From assembly GCF_013391085.1 (NCBI RefSeq), contig NZ_CP058334.1, positions 930,001 through 994,000 on the forward strand: DNA of 64,000 nt, given 5' to 3'. Within the stretch, counting starts at the first letter, position 1; each line of letters begins with the position of its first letter. Source of the stretch: Natronomonas halophila (lineage in GTDB: Archaea; Halobacteriota; Halobacteria; Halobacteriales; Haloarculaceae). Under the pieces are notes generated by a model. It was given only the letters and a program-made list of their open reading frames with translations. It made no database searches and was not told where the DNA came from. A program made the position numbers and the translations under genes. This document shows positions 44,454 through 51,634 of this stretch, one piece after another.

Positions 44454-45598
44454 CTATGGATTTCGCAGACCGCGTCGAACGGGTCGAACCGAGCGCGACG
44501 CTGGCGATAAGCAACCTCGCATCGGAACTGGAAGCAGACGGTGTCGACGTCGTCGACCTCTCGGTCGGCGAACCGGACTTCCCGACGCCGGAGAACATCT
44601 CGGCGGCGGGCAAGCAGGCCATCGACGACGGCCACACGGGCTACCCGCCGTCGAACGGCATTCCGCCGCTGAAGGAGGCCATCGTCGAGAAACTCGACAG
44701 TGACGGCCTCGAGTACACGACGGACGAGATTATCGTCACGCCGGGGGCCAAGCAGGCCCTCTACGAGACGTTCCAGACGCTCATCGACGGCGGCGATGAA
44801 GTGGTTCTGCTGGACCCCGCATGGGTCAGCTACGAGGCGATGGCGAAGATGGCCGGCGGCGATCTCTCGCGTGTCGACCTCTCGGCCCACGACTTCCAGC
44901 TCGAACCCGCGCTGGACGACCTCGCAGCGACGGTTTCGGACGAGACGGAACTGCTCGTCATCAACTCCCCGTCGAACCCCTCGGGCGCCGTCTTCACCGA
45001 CGAGGCGCTGGAGGGCGTGCGTGACCTCGCGGTCGAACACGACATCACCGTCATCTCCGACGAGATATACGACGCCATCACCTACGGCGTCGAACAGACC
45101 TCGCTGGGCTCGCTGGAGGGGATGGACGGCCGGACGGTCACCATCAACGGCTTCTCGAAGGCCTACTCGATGACCGGCTGGCGGCTCGGCTACGTCGCCG
45201 CGCCCCAGTCGCTCATCGACCAAGCAGGCAAGCTCCACTCTCATTCGGTGTCGTCGGCCGCCCACTTCGTCCAGTACGCGGGCGTCGAGGCGCTGGAAAA
45301 CACCGACGAGGCCGTCGAGGAGATGCGCGCGGCCTTCGCCGAGCGCCGCGATATGCTCGTGGACCTCTTCGCCGAACACGGCAAGGACGTCCCGAACCCC
45401 GACGGCGCCTTCTACATGATGCTGCCCGTCGACGACGACGACCAAGCATGGTGTAAAGGGGCCCTCGAGGACGCCCACGTCGCGACGGTGCCGGGCAGTG
45501 CCTTCGGGACGCCGGGCTACGCGCGGCTCTCCTATGCGGCCAGCGAAGAACGGCTCAAGGAAGGCGTCGAACGGCTCGCCGACGCCGGCTATCTGTAA
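44450..45598 (+). CDS. Pyridoxal-phosphate aminotransferase, aspartate/aromatic type (class I)
   Basis: A 382-residue fold-type I aminotransferase. PLP is held by Lys237 in NGFSKAYSMTGWRLGY; NSPSNPSGAVF and DEIYDAITY are the substrate and PLP contacts, and the terminal Arg region is GYARLSYA. This group (AspB-like) usually acts on aspartate; exact specificity is not readable. The gene begins inside the ribH stop; an alternative ATG 44456 (MDFADRV) is equally possible. A T-rich run follows its stop. Confidence 0.9.
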   Translation: MTMDFADRVERVEPSATLAISNLASELEADGVDVVDLSVGEPDFPTPENISAAGKQAIDDGHTGYPPSNGIPPLKEAIVEKLDSDGLEYTTDEIIVTPGAKQALYETFQTLIDGGDEVVLLDPAWVSYEAMAKMAGGDLSRVDLSAHDFQLEPALDDLAATVSDETELLVINSPSNPSGAVFTDEALEGVRDLAVEHDITVISDEIYDAITYGVEQTSLGSLEGMDGRTVTINGFSKAYSMTGWRLGYVAAPQSLIDQAGKLHSHSVSSAAHFVQYAGVEALENTDEAVEEMRAAFAERRDMLVDLFAEHGKDVPNPDGAFYMMLPVDDDDQAWCKGALEDAHVATVPGSAFGTPGYARLSYAASEERLKEGVERLADAGYL

Positions 45599-45851
45599 CC
45601 GGCCGAACCGCTTTTTTGGAGCGGAGCCATATCGTGCGGCCGAAAGCGCCGCGAGGACCGAAAGGTGTGTTGCGGGTGCATCCCCACCCCTGCTACCGGG
45701 CCGTCGGCCCCGCTTCGAGGCCTGCGACGGCCGGTCAGAAGACCCATTCATGGACCGAAACGGACGGGACCACAGCGGCCCGAAAGCATCGGCCACGGCT
45801 ATCAGGGGTCTCCGTTGTATCCCTTATACCACACCGACATCAAGGGTTGCT
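45599..45851. other. 253-nt intergenic region between convergent genes
   Basis: I find no protein gene. It is GC-rich with many short palindromes. Near the right end, at about 45820-45829, there is a minus-strand TATA-like GGTATAAGGG that faces into the region and away from the regulator gene's end. This could drive a short unannotated RNA, but I cannot name one: tRNA, RNase P and SRP RNA signatures are not visible. Confidence 0.4.
45607..45624 (+). terminator. Probable intrinsic terminator after the aminotransferase gene
   Basis: An oligo-T run (T6, 45612-45617) sits 13 nt after the stop codon, between ACCG and GGAGCGG. Archaeal intrinsic termination typically uses such T runs. Confidence 0.5.
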
Positions 45852-47435
45852 CTAGCCATCTAGATGCTGGAAATATGCCTCCACGAGCGCCTGCTGGGCC
45901 CGCCGGATGTGGTAGTGGAAGGTGGCTGAACTGATGCCCATCACCTCGGCGATTTCCTCGGCGGTCGCGTCCCGCGGCCAGGCGAAATACCCGCCCAGAC
46001 TGGCGTGTCTGAGGGCGGCCTGCTGGCGCTCGGTCAGGCAGTCGGCGACCGTATCGTAGAACTCCTCGGCGGTCCGAACCGACCGTTCGACCTCGCGTTT
46101 CGAGACCAGTTCCGCACCGTAGAGGTCCTTCGCCGCCTCGACGATGGGGCGGGGGTCGGCGTCGCTCGGGAGTTCGGCCACGATGGTCGTCTCACCGTCC
46201 CGCGCGACGAGCGAGGCGGGGGAGGCGCCGTTTTCGACGAATCGCTGGACGAGCGAATCCGTCGTCACGACGGTGAAGACGTGGTCGCCGTCCGTACCGC
46301 CGACATGGTCTATCGACTCGACGGTCGGGACGCCCTCTGCGATGGCCTCGACGCGTTCGGGGTCGATACCCGAAACCGTAACGTAATGGCGGTAGCGGCC
46401 GGCGCTCATCGGCGTCGACCACTCCTGTTGGCAGGGCCCGTCGGACTCCTCCGAGACCCGCGCGAGGAACGCGTCCGACCCCGAAACCCGGAGGGTGAGT
46501 TCCATCGCCGTATCGGACATCAGTAGCCGTTCGGTCTGGACCGCGTTGATAGCGAAGCCGATGACCTCGCCGAGCCGCCGGAAGGCGGCCTGTTCACGGT
46601 CGCTGAAGGCCTCCGGCCGCGACGAGTAGACACAGAGAACGCCCAGCACGGTCGACTGGTGGACGATGGGGACCGCGGTCCCCGATTCGATGTTCATCCG
46701 GGCCGCCGCGGTCCGGGCCGTCTCCGGGATGTCTGCTTCGGAGATTCGCTGGACGACCTGTGCCTCGCCCGTCTCGATGGCGACCTGCGCCGGGCGGTCC
46801 CAATCGAGGGTGTTGATTTCGTCTACCACTTCGAGGAAGTCCTCGATAGTGCCGACGCCGGTGTCCGGTTTGGCGACATCCCCCGGTCCATCGCGGGCGA
46901 TCCATACCGACCGATACAGTTCCGATGCCGCCAGTCGCTCGCAGACGGCGTCCTCGATCTCCGCGCGGGTCGCCGCGTCGACGACCGCCTGAATGACCTC
47001 GTGGACCGTCTCGCTGATGCGGTTCAGCGTTTCGAGTTCGTCGCGCTGGCGGCGGATGGCCGTCTCGCGCTCGCGGCGGTCGGAGACGTCACGAGCGATA
47101 CCGACCACGTACGTCTCGCCGTTGGAGGTCAGGGTCGTGCCGTTGAACTCGTGGGGGATTCGCTCCCCGTCGGCGGTGAGGACGTCGAACTCCCGGGTTT
47201 CGGTCGGTTCGAACGTCCCCACGGCCCCGAAGGACGCCGCGAGGTCCTCCCGCTGGTCCGGCGCGATCAACTCGAAGACGTCCCGACCGGCGAGTTCGTC
47301 GGCGGCGTAGCCCGTCACCTCACGAACCCGGTCGTTCCACCACGCCAGTCGCGCGTCGGCGTCCACGATATACGCCATATCGGGCACCGATTCCAGCAGC
47401 GTCGCCGTCAACTCGTCCAGGTCGATCTCCGCCAT
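45852..47435 (-). CDS. Bat-like regulator: PAS, GAF, bacterio-opsin activator and HTH-10 domains
   Basis: A 527-residue haloarchaeal transcription regulator. PAS domain about residues 8-120 (SVPDMAYIVDADARLAWWNDR at its start), GAF about 145-300, bacterio-opsin-activator domain about 315-455, and an HTH-10 DNA-binding domain at the end (about 463-520, LTERQQAALRHA then ITHTTISRHL-like AEEIAEVMGISSATFHYHIRRAQ). It senses an unknown signal, possibly redox or light as in Bat of Halobacterium. ATG 47435 is preferred to GTG 47444. The TATA box at 47466-47476 supports it. Confidence 0.88.
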   Translation of the reverse strand: MAEIDLDELTATLLESVPDMAYIVDADARLAWWNDRVREVTGYAADELAGRDVFELIAPDQREDLAASFGAVGTFEPTETREFDVLTADGERIPHEFNGTTLTSNGETYVVGIARDVSDRRERETAIRRQRDELETLNRISETVHEVIQAVVDAATRAEIEDAVCERLAASELYRSVWIARDGPGDVAKPDTGVGTIEDFLEVVDEINTLDWDRPAQVAIETGEAQVVQRISEADIPETARTAAARMNIESGTAVPIVHQSTVLGVLCVYSSRPEAFSDREQAAFRRLGEVIGFAINAVQTERLLMSDTAMELTLRVSGSDAFLARVSEESDGPCQQEWSTPMSAGRYRHYVTVSGIDPERVEAIAEGVPTVESIDHVGGTDGDHVFTVVTTDSLVQRFVENGASPASLVARDGETTIVAELPSDADPRPIVEAAKDLYGAELVSKREVERSVRTAEEFYDTVADCLTERQQAALRHASLGGYFAWPRDATAEEIAEVMGISSATFHYHIRRAQQALVEAYFQHLDG

Positions 47436-47465
47436 TATCCCCACTTGCCTTAGACTGATAGCGGC

Positions 47466-47476
47466 GATAAATAAAT
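47466..47476 (-). promoter_or_regulatory. TATA box for the Bat-like regulator gene
   Basis: Minus-strand ATTTATTTATC is a strong TATA element, giving a start near 47446, about 10 nt before the ATG at 47435. It rules out GTG 47444 only weakly. Confidence 0.6.
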
Positions 47477-47572
47477 GGAGGGATACCGGTGTGTGTCGAT
47501 TCGTATCGGCGGGAGCCGGCGCTGACGGCTATCGGGAAAACGCACGGAAAAGCGAAGAACGGCTGTCGGCGT

Positions 47573-47989
47573 TTAGTCTTCGAGCGCGTCGGCGATGCGC
47601 TGGACCTCGCGGCGGAGGTCGTGGAGTTCGTCTCGAACCTTGCGGACCTCGCGGACGAGTTCCTCGTTGTCCTCGCCTTCGCTGGGGGCGCCACCGGGGC
47701 CGCCGCCGAGTGCGCCGCCCGCACCGCCGGGACCGCCGCCGCCCATCATGCCGCCCATCATCTGTGCGAAGGGGCTGCCGCCACCGCCGCCCATACCGCC
47801 GGGCGCGCCGCCGGGGCCACCGCCGCCCATCATCTCTTCCATCTTCTCCTCGCGGCTCAGACCCTCGCCCTCACCCTCGCCTTCGCGCTCTTCCGCGCGC
47901 TGCTGTCGAATCTCCTCGACGCGCTCGCGGAACGATTTCTCCTCGCCGCCTTCCTCGCCCTCGTCGGGGGCATCTTCGTTATCCGTCAT
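47573..47989 (-). CDS. Acidic Gly/Met-rich protein with coiled coil
   Basis: A 138-residue, low-complexity protein: an acidic N-terminus (about residues 1-48, Glu-rich with an RxxEEIRQQRAEER helix), a central Gly/Met/Pro block (about 50-100) with repeated MMGGGGPGGA, and a C-terminal coiled coil (about 105-138) with heptads VRKVRDELHDLRREVQRI. No enzyme family fits. The frame is held open by biased composition, but the Met-Gly repeats and helix pattern are protein-like. It could be a structural or scaffold protein. It lies 47 nt downstream of the two-helix membrane protein gene. Confidence 0.7.
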   Translation of the reverse strand: MTDNEDAPDEGEEGGEEKSFRERVEEIRQQRAEEREGEGEGEGLSREEKMEEMMGGGGPGGAPGGMGGGGGSPFAQMMGGMMGGGGPGGAGGALGGGPGGAPSEGEDNEELVREVRKVRDELHDLRREVQRIADALED

Positions 47990-48036
47990 ACCCCCTCCTT
48001 TCGGCTCCCGGCAGAAAAGTCCATAGGTCTCGCGAC

Positions 48037-48357
48037 CTATGAGCGCCGCAATCGCCGCGCTATCACGACGATACCGGCGGCGGCGACACACAGCACCGCG
48101 AAGTTGAGTGCCGACCGCGCGAACGGCTGGTACCGATTCGCGACCCAGACGTCGATAATCGCCGAGAGGCTCCCGTACAGCCCGGCCGTCGCGACGGCGG
48201 CGAGGATGCCGAGACCGATGAGCGCCCCCCACATGAGGTAGCCGACGACGGCATCGACGTCGATATCGGGGCCGGGCTGTGAGTCGGTCGTCTCCTCGGG
48301 CGAGGCCTCAGCGGTGGTCTCGTGGTCCGCCTCGTCGGCGCCCTCGACGTCGCTCAT
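48037..48357 (-). CDS. Small membrane protein paired with the PGF-CTERM protein
   Basis: A 106-residue protein with a Thr/Glu-rich acidic N-terminus (about 1-36) and two membrane helices (about 40-62 and 82-103), ending in RRLRRS. ATG 48357 overlaps the stop of the upstream gene by 4 nt, so both are made from one message. No family recognised. The pairing suggests that it helps export, anchor or act with the surface protein. Confidence 0.72.
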   Translation of the reverse strand: MSDVEGADEADHETTAEASPEETTDSQPGPDIDVDAVVGYLMWGALIGLGILAAVATAGLYGSLSAIIDVWVANRYQPFARSALNFAVLCVAAAGIVVIARRLRRS

Positions 48358-49352
48358 GCCGACCACCTCCGGACGGCGAGCAGCGACCCACAGAGGGCCA
48401 CGAGCGCGACGCCGACGCCGAACCCGGGCTGGTTCTGGGCGCCCGCCTCGGTTTCGCGAGGCGGTCGGCCGCCGGACCCGTCGCCCGTCTCGAAGTCGCC
48501 GGCCTCGAACTCGACCTCGCGGCGCGTCTCGTTGACCGAAATCGTCTCCTGTGGGTCGAGGTTCGCGGCGGCCCGGGTGGATTCGAGGACGACGCCGTCC
48601 CGCCACAGCGTCACGTCGAGGTAGTAGTTGTTGTCGTCGGGCACGGAGACCTGCACCTCGGGCGAGACGGTCAGTCCGGGGTCGACCGTTCCGACGGACG
48701 TCTCCGTGCGGTCCGCCACGACGTAGGCGTCGGCGTGGCGGGCCGTGACGACGAGGCGAAGCCCGGATTCGGGGTCGTCGCCGCCGTTTGTCAGGTAACT
48801 CGTCACGTCGAGGGTCACCCGGTCCCCGTCGGTCGACGCGATGCGATATTCGACCGAGGGCCGGTCGGGGAAGTCGTGGAACGCGACCGACGTGCGGACG
48901 CGGGGCGGTTTCAGGGCATCGACCCCCGAAACCGACGCCGTGGCCGTATCGACCCGCTGGCCGTCGACGTAGAGTATCGTCGACACCTCGTAGCCGCCTT
49001 CCCGGGGCACGGTTACCGAAAGCGATACTTCGCGCTCCCCGTCGTTCCGGACGTCGCCGAGTTCGCGGCTCGTCGTGTCGGCGACGAGGCCGCTTTCGGC
49101 GTCCGTCGCGCGGACGACCACCGTCACGTTCTCGGCGGGGCCGCCGCGATGGCTGACGTAGGTCGTGACATCGAGCGTGGCCGTCTCGCCGGTCACCTCG
49201 CCGGCGGCAAGCGTCGTTTCGGCCACGTCGAGGCGGGCGGGCGGTTCGTCGGGTCCCGGGTCCGCAACGAACCCGGAGACGAGCGCCGCGACGCCGACCG
49301 TCGCAAGCAGGACGACGACGGCGGCACTCGCCAGGAGGGCTTCGAGTCGCAT
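48354..49352 (-). CDS. Surface protein with PGF-CTERM sorting signal (DUF7490-like)
   Basis: A 332-residue secreted protein. The N-terminal signal/anchor helix covers about residues 6-28. Two beta-sandwich-like repeats follow (around 35-150 and 155-285), each rich in Thr/Val and Asp, with a shared pattern LDVTTYVS and LDVTSYLT. The C-terminus (about 305-332) is a low-complexity linker then QPGFGVGVALVALCG and RRW, the tripartite PGF-CTERM signal that archaeosortase A cleaves to attach a lipid in Haloferax. I recall the repeat family as DUF7490. A TATA-like element lies at 49373-49383. Confidence 0.82.
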   Translation of the reverse strand: MRLEALLASAAVVVLLATVGVAALVSGFVADPGPDEPPARLDVAETTLAAGEVTGETATLDVTTYVSHRGGPAENVTVVVRATDAESGLVADTTSRELGDVRNDGEREVSLSVTVPREGGYEVSTILYVDGQRVDTATASVSGVDALKPPRVRTSVAFHDFPDRPSVEYRIASTDGDRVTLDVTSYLTNGGDDPESGLRLVVTARHADAYVVADRTETSVGTVDPGLTVSPEVQVSVPDDNNYYLDVTLWRDGVVLESTRAAANLDPQETISVNETRREVEFEAGDFETGDGSGGRPPRETEAGAQNQPGFGVGVALVALCGSLLAVRRWSA

Positions 49353-49372
49353 GGCATAACGTGACGCAGACG

Positions 49373-49383
49373 GCGATAAACCT
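49373..49383 (-). promoter_or_regulatory. TATA-like element for the PGF-CTERM protein gene
   Basis: Minus-strand GGTTTATCGCC is centred about 26 nt upstream of the start codon at 49352. Confidence 0.5.
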
Positions 49384-49406
49384 CTTGTGGTGAGACAAGC
49401 AACGAA

Positions 49407-50177
49407 TTAACCGAACGCGCCGAGGCTCGATTGCAGTTCCCGGGAGGACGCACCCGCCTCCAGTTCGTAGCCGACCAGATCGCGCATGTCGACGGCGAAT
49501 CGGCCGCCGCCGCGTTCGAGGACGAGGATTCGGCCTTTCGTCCCGACGACGGTGCCGGAGGCCAGCGTCTCGGCGACCGGCGCGGCATCGAGGTCGAAAC
49601 CGTAGTCGAACGAATAGGTCTCTTTGATATCGAACTCCGAAAGCAGCCGGTTCCATGCGGCTTCATCGACCGTGCGGCCCATTCCCTGGATTTTACGCGG
49701 CACGCGAACCGCATCAGGAACCGGAATTTCGGCGGCGAGTTCGGCCTCGATTTCCCGCGCGATGCGGCCGTTCTCGACCGTATAGACGTGTACCCCGCGG
49801 TCGGCGCCCTGCTCGCGGAACCGGGTCCGCAGGCGGGGCAGTTTCGTCACGCCGACCTTGAACGTATCCGGCGCGAACGCCGCGAAATAGACGGCGTGCT
49901 GCTGGTAGCAGTCCATCTCGGCCTTCAGACAGTCGCCGGTACATCGGGCACAGACCCACGTCGAGTCGTGGGCCTCACAGTAGGGTGCCGCCGGTTCGTC
50001 GCAGGCGATATGCTCCGTGCCGTCGAGGGCGCCCGCACACCGCCGCTCGCCGAGCGTGAAATCCAGCGTCCGGCCCGCCGGTAGCGGTTCGCGGTCGACG
50101 GCGCCCTCCCGGGCGACGAGCAGCGCGGCTTCCGACGCCCCGGCGCGTTCGCCCGTCTCGTAGCCGACGACTTGCAC
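49407..50177 (-). CDS. DUF2797 family protein with GIY-YIG-like fold and zinc-binding Cys
   Basis: A 256-residue DUF2797 protein. The Cys/His cluster (CAGALDG, HIACDEPAAPYCEAH, CARCTGDC, about residues 48-88) suggests a zinc site; the middle part HAVYFAAFAPDTFKVGVTKL resembles GIY-YIG-type beginnings. The start is GTG 50177 (MQVVGYETGER), which matches how I remember homologues starting; no in-frame ATG is available before the conserved part. A TATA-like GCCTAAAG lies about 30 nt upstream. Function is unknown. Confidence 0.8.
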   Translation of the reverse strand: MQVVGYETGERAGASEAALLVAREGAVDREPLPAGRTLDFTLGERRCAGALDGTEHIACDEPAAPYCEAHDSTWVCARCTGDCLKAEMDCYQQHAVYFAAFAPDTFKVGVTKLPRLRTRFREQGADRGVHVYTVENGRIAREIEAELAAEIPVPDAVRVPRKIQGMGRTVDEAAWNRLLSEFDIKETYSFDYGFDLDAAPVAETLASGTVVGTKGRILVLERGGGRFAVDMRDLVGYELEAGASSRELQSSLGAFG

Positions 50178-50227
50178 GCCTGTCCCTACTCGAAGAACGG
50201 CTTTAGGCTTTGCTTCCCCGGCGTACT

Positions 50228-50237
50228 CATTTAAACC
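50228..50237 (+). promoter_or_regulatory. TATA box for the BsuPI-like gene
   Basis: CATTTAAACC is centred about 24 nt before the ATG at 50257. An SD-like GGGAGGT lies directly before the ATG, too close to work as a ribosome site if the mRNA is leaderless. Confidence 0.6.
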
Positions 50238-50256
50238 GGGACGCCGAACGGGAGGT

Positions 50257-50583
50257 ATGCTCGAATCGTCGCTGGAGGTCACCGTCGGCGACGGCGTCTC
50301 GTTTCGGTTTACGGTCGCCAACGGCGGGGATACGCCCGTCGAACTGACCTTCCGGGACGCCTGCAAGGCCGATTTCGCCGTCTACGAGGACGGCGCGGAG
50401 GTGTGGCGATACAGCGACGACCGGGCGTTCGCACAGACGCTGACCACCGCGGAACTCCAGCCCGGCGAGACGGCGACCTTCGAGGAGGTGTGGCCGGACC
50501 CCACTCCCGGCGATTACACTGCCGAGGTGATGCTGCGGGTCGTCGAGCGGGATGTCGCGGCGCGGACGCCCTTTTCAGTCTGA
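50257..50583 (+). CDS. BsuPI-related intracellular proteinase inhibitor-like protein
   Basis: A 108-residue all-beta protein of the BsuPI-related group (immunoglobulin-like fold). Typical pattern: SFRFTVANGGDTPVELTF, then YEDGAEVWRYSDDRAFAQTL, ELQPGETATFEEVW and GDYTAEVML. No signal peptide, so it is cytoplasmic. Homologues were first described as inhibitors of intracellular proteases, but most are uncharacterised. Its 3' end overlaps the end of the convergent epimerase gene by 9 nt. Confidence 0.83.
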   Translation: MLESSLEVTVGDGVSFRFTVANGGDTPVELTFRDACKADFAVYEDGAEVWRYSDDRAFAQTLTTAELQPGETATFEEVWPDPTPGDYTAEVMLRVVERDVAARTPFSV

Positions 50584-51513
50584 ACTGAAGTCCTGTTCCA
50601 GCAGTTCCCGCGTCGCCTGTCGGACGGCGTCGTCCGAGGAGTCGTCGGGTTCCCAGCCGAGCGCGGCGAGTTTCTCGATGGAGAGTCGCATCCGCGGCAC
50701 GTCGCCGACCCAGCCACGGTCACCGCCGGTAAAGGAATAGTCGGGGTCGAGTCCCATCTCGTCGGCGACGATATCGGCGATGGTTCTGACGGAGGTGGTC
50801 GTCCGGGTGCCGAGGTTGTAGGTGTTCACGGGCGCATCGGCGTGTTCGACGACGTAGCACATCGCCTCGACGCAGTCGGAGACGTGCATGTACGATTTCT
50901 CCTGTCGACCGTCGCCGAGGATTTCTAACTCCGAGGGGTCCTCGCGAAGCTTCCGGATGAAATCCGGAATCACGGCGCCCAACTGGAGGCGTCGGCCGAC
51001 GATGTTGGCGAACCGGAAGTTCCAGACGGTGAAGTCGTGGCTGTGGGCGTGGACCGACAGCAGCGACTCCTCGCCGAGTTTCGAGGCGCCGTAGATGCTG
51101 ATGGGCTCCAGCGGCGCGTAATCCTCGGGCGTCGGCCGTGGGGCCTCGCCGTAGACGACCGACGAGGAGGTAAAGGCGATGTTCCGGACGTCGGCCTCGC
51201 GACAGCGTTCGACGACGGATTCGGTCAGCGCGTTGTTCTCGCGAAACTGCCCGACCTCGTCGCGGCTGGGGTCCTTGTCGGCCGCCAGATGGAAGACGAG
51301 GTCCGTTTCGGGAGTGATGGCCTCGCCGATGACCGTGTCTTCGCGGATGTCGCCTTCGACGATATCGACGCCGTCGGGGAGCCATTCGCGGCGGCCGTTG
51401 TCGAACGTGTCGACGACGGTGAGGTCGTTGTCGGGTGCGAGGCGGTCGGCGAGATGCGAGCCGACGAAGCCCGCCCCGCCAGTGAGGCAGATACGTTTGC
51501 CGTCGAGGTTCAT
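50575..51513 (-). CDS. NAD-dependent sugar-nucleotide epimerase/dehydratase
   Basis: A 312-residue extended SDR enzyme of the UDP-glucose 4-epimerase type. NAD-binding GGAGFVGSHLADRL begins at about residue 9; the catalytic pair is Tyr-x3-Lys in SIYGASKLGEE with the upstream Ser in TSSSVVYGEA; NIVGRR and TYNLGTRTTTSVR complete the family pattern. It supplies sugars for glycoproteins or exopolysaccharide; substrate unknown. ATG 51513 (MNLDGKRICLT) is preferred to the longer frame start at 51540. Confidence 0.9.
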   Translation of the reverse strand: MNLDGKRICLTGGAGFVGSHLADRLAPDNDLTVVDTFDNGRREWLPDGVDIVEGDIREDTVIGEAITPETDLVFHLAADKDPSRDEVGQFRENNALTESVVERCREADVRNIAFTSSSVVYGEAPRPTPEDYAPLEPISIYGASKLGEESLLSVHAHSHDFTVWNFRFANIVGRRLQLGAVIPDFIRKLREDPSELEILGDGRQEKSYMHVSDCVEAMCYVVEHADAPVNTYNLGTRTTTSVRTIADIVADEMGLDPDYSFTGGDRGWVGDVPRMRLSIEKLAALGWEPDDSSDDAVRQATRELLEQDFSSD

Positions 51514-51602
51514 TACCGGCGATGCGTCCGGGGGCGGCAAGTGGGTTTCGACACGGCGAGAGATGCGGACGAGTCGGCAGTTCAGGCCTCGAAGCGTCGA
51601 GA

Positions 51603-51612
51603 GAATTTATGT
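51603..51612 (+). promoter_or_regulatory. TATA-like element for the histidine kinase gene
   Basis: GAATTTATGT is centred about 27 nt upstream of the start codon at 51635. Confidence 0.5.
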
Positions 51613-51634
51613 CGCCGCGTGATATTGTTCGGCT

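Noticed and set aside
45620-45810. A tRNA, SRP RNA or RNase P RNA in the gap after the aminotransferase gene
   Set aside because: I looked for a T-loop GTTCGAATC-type sequence, the SRP GNAR loop and the RNase P GAGGAAAGTCC core and saw none.
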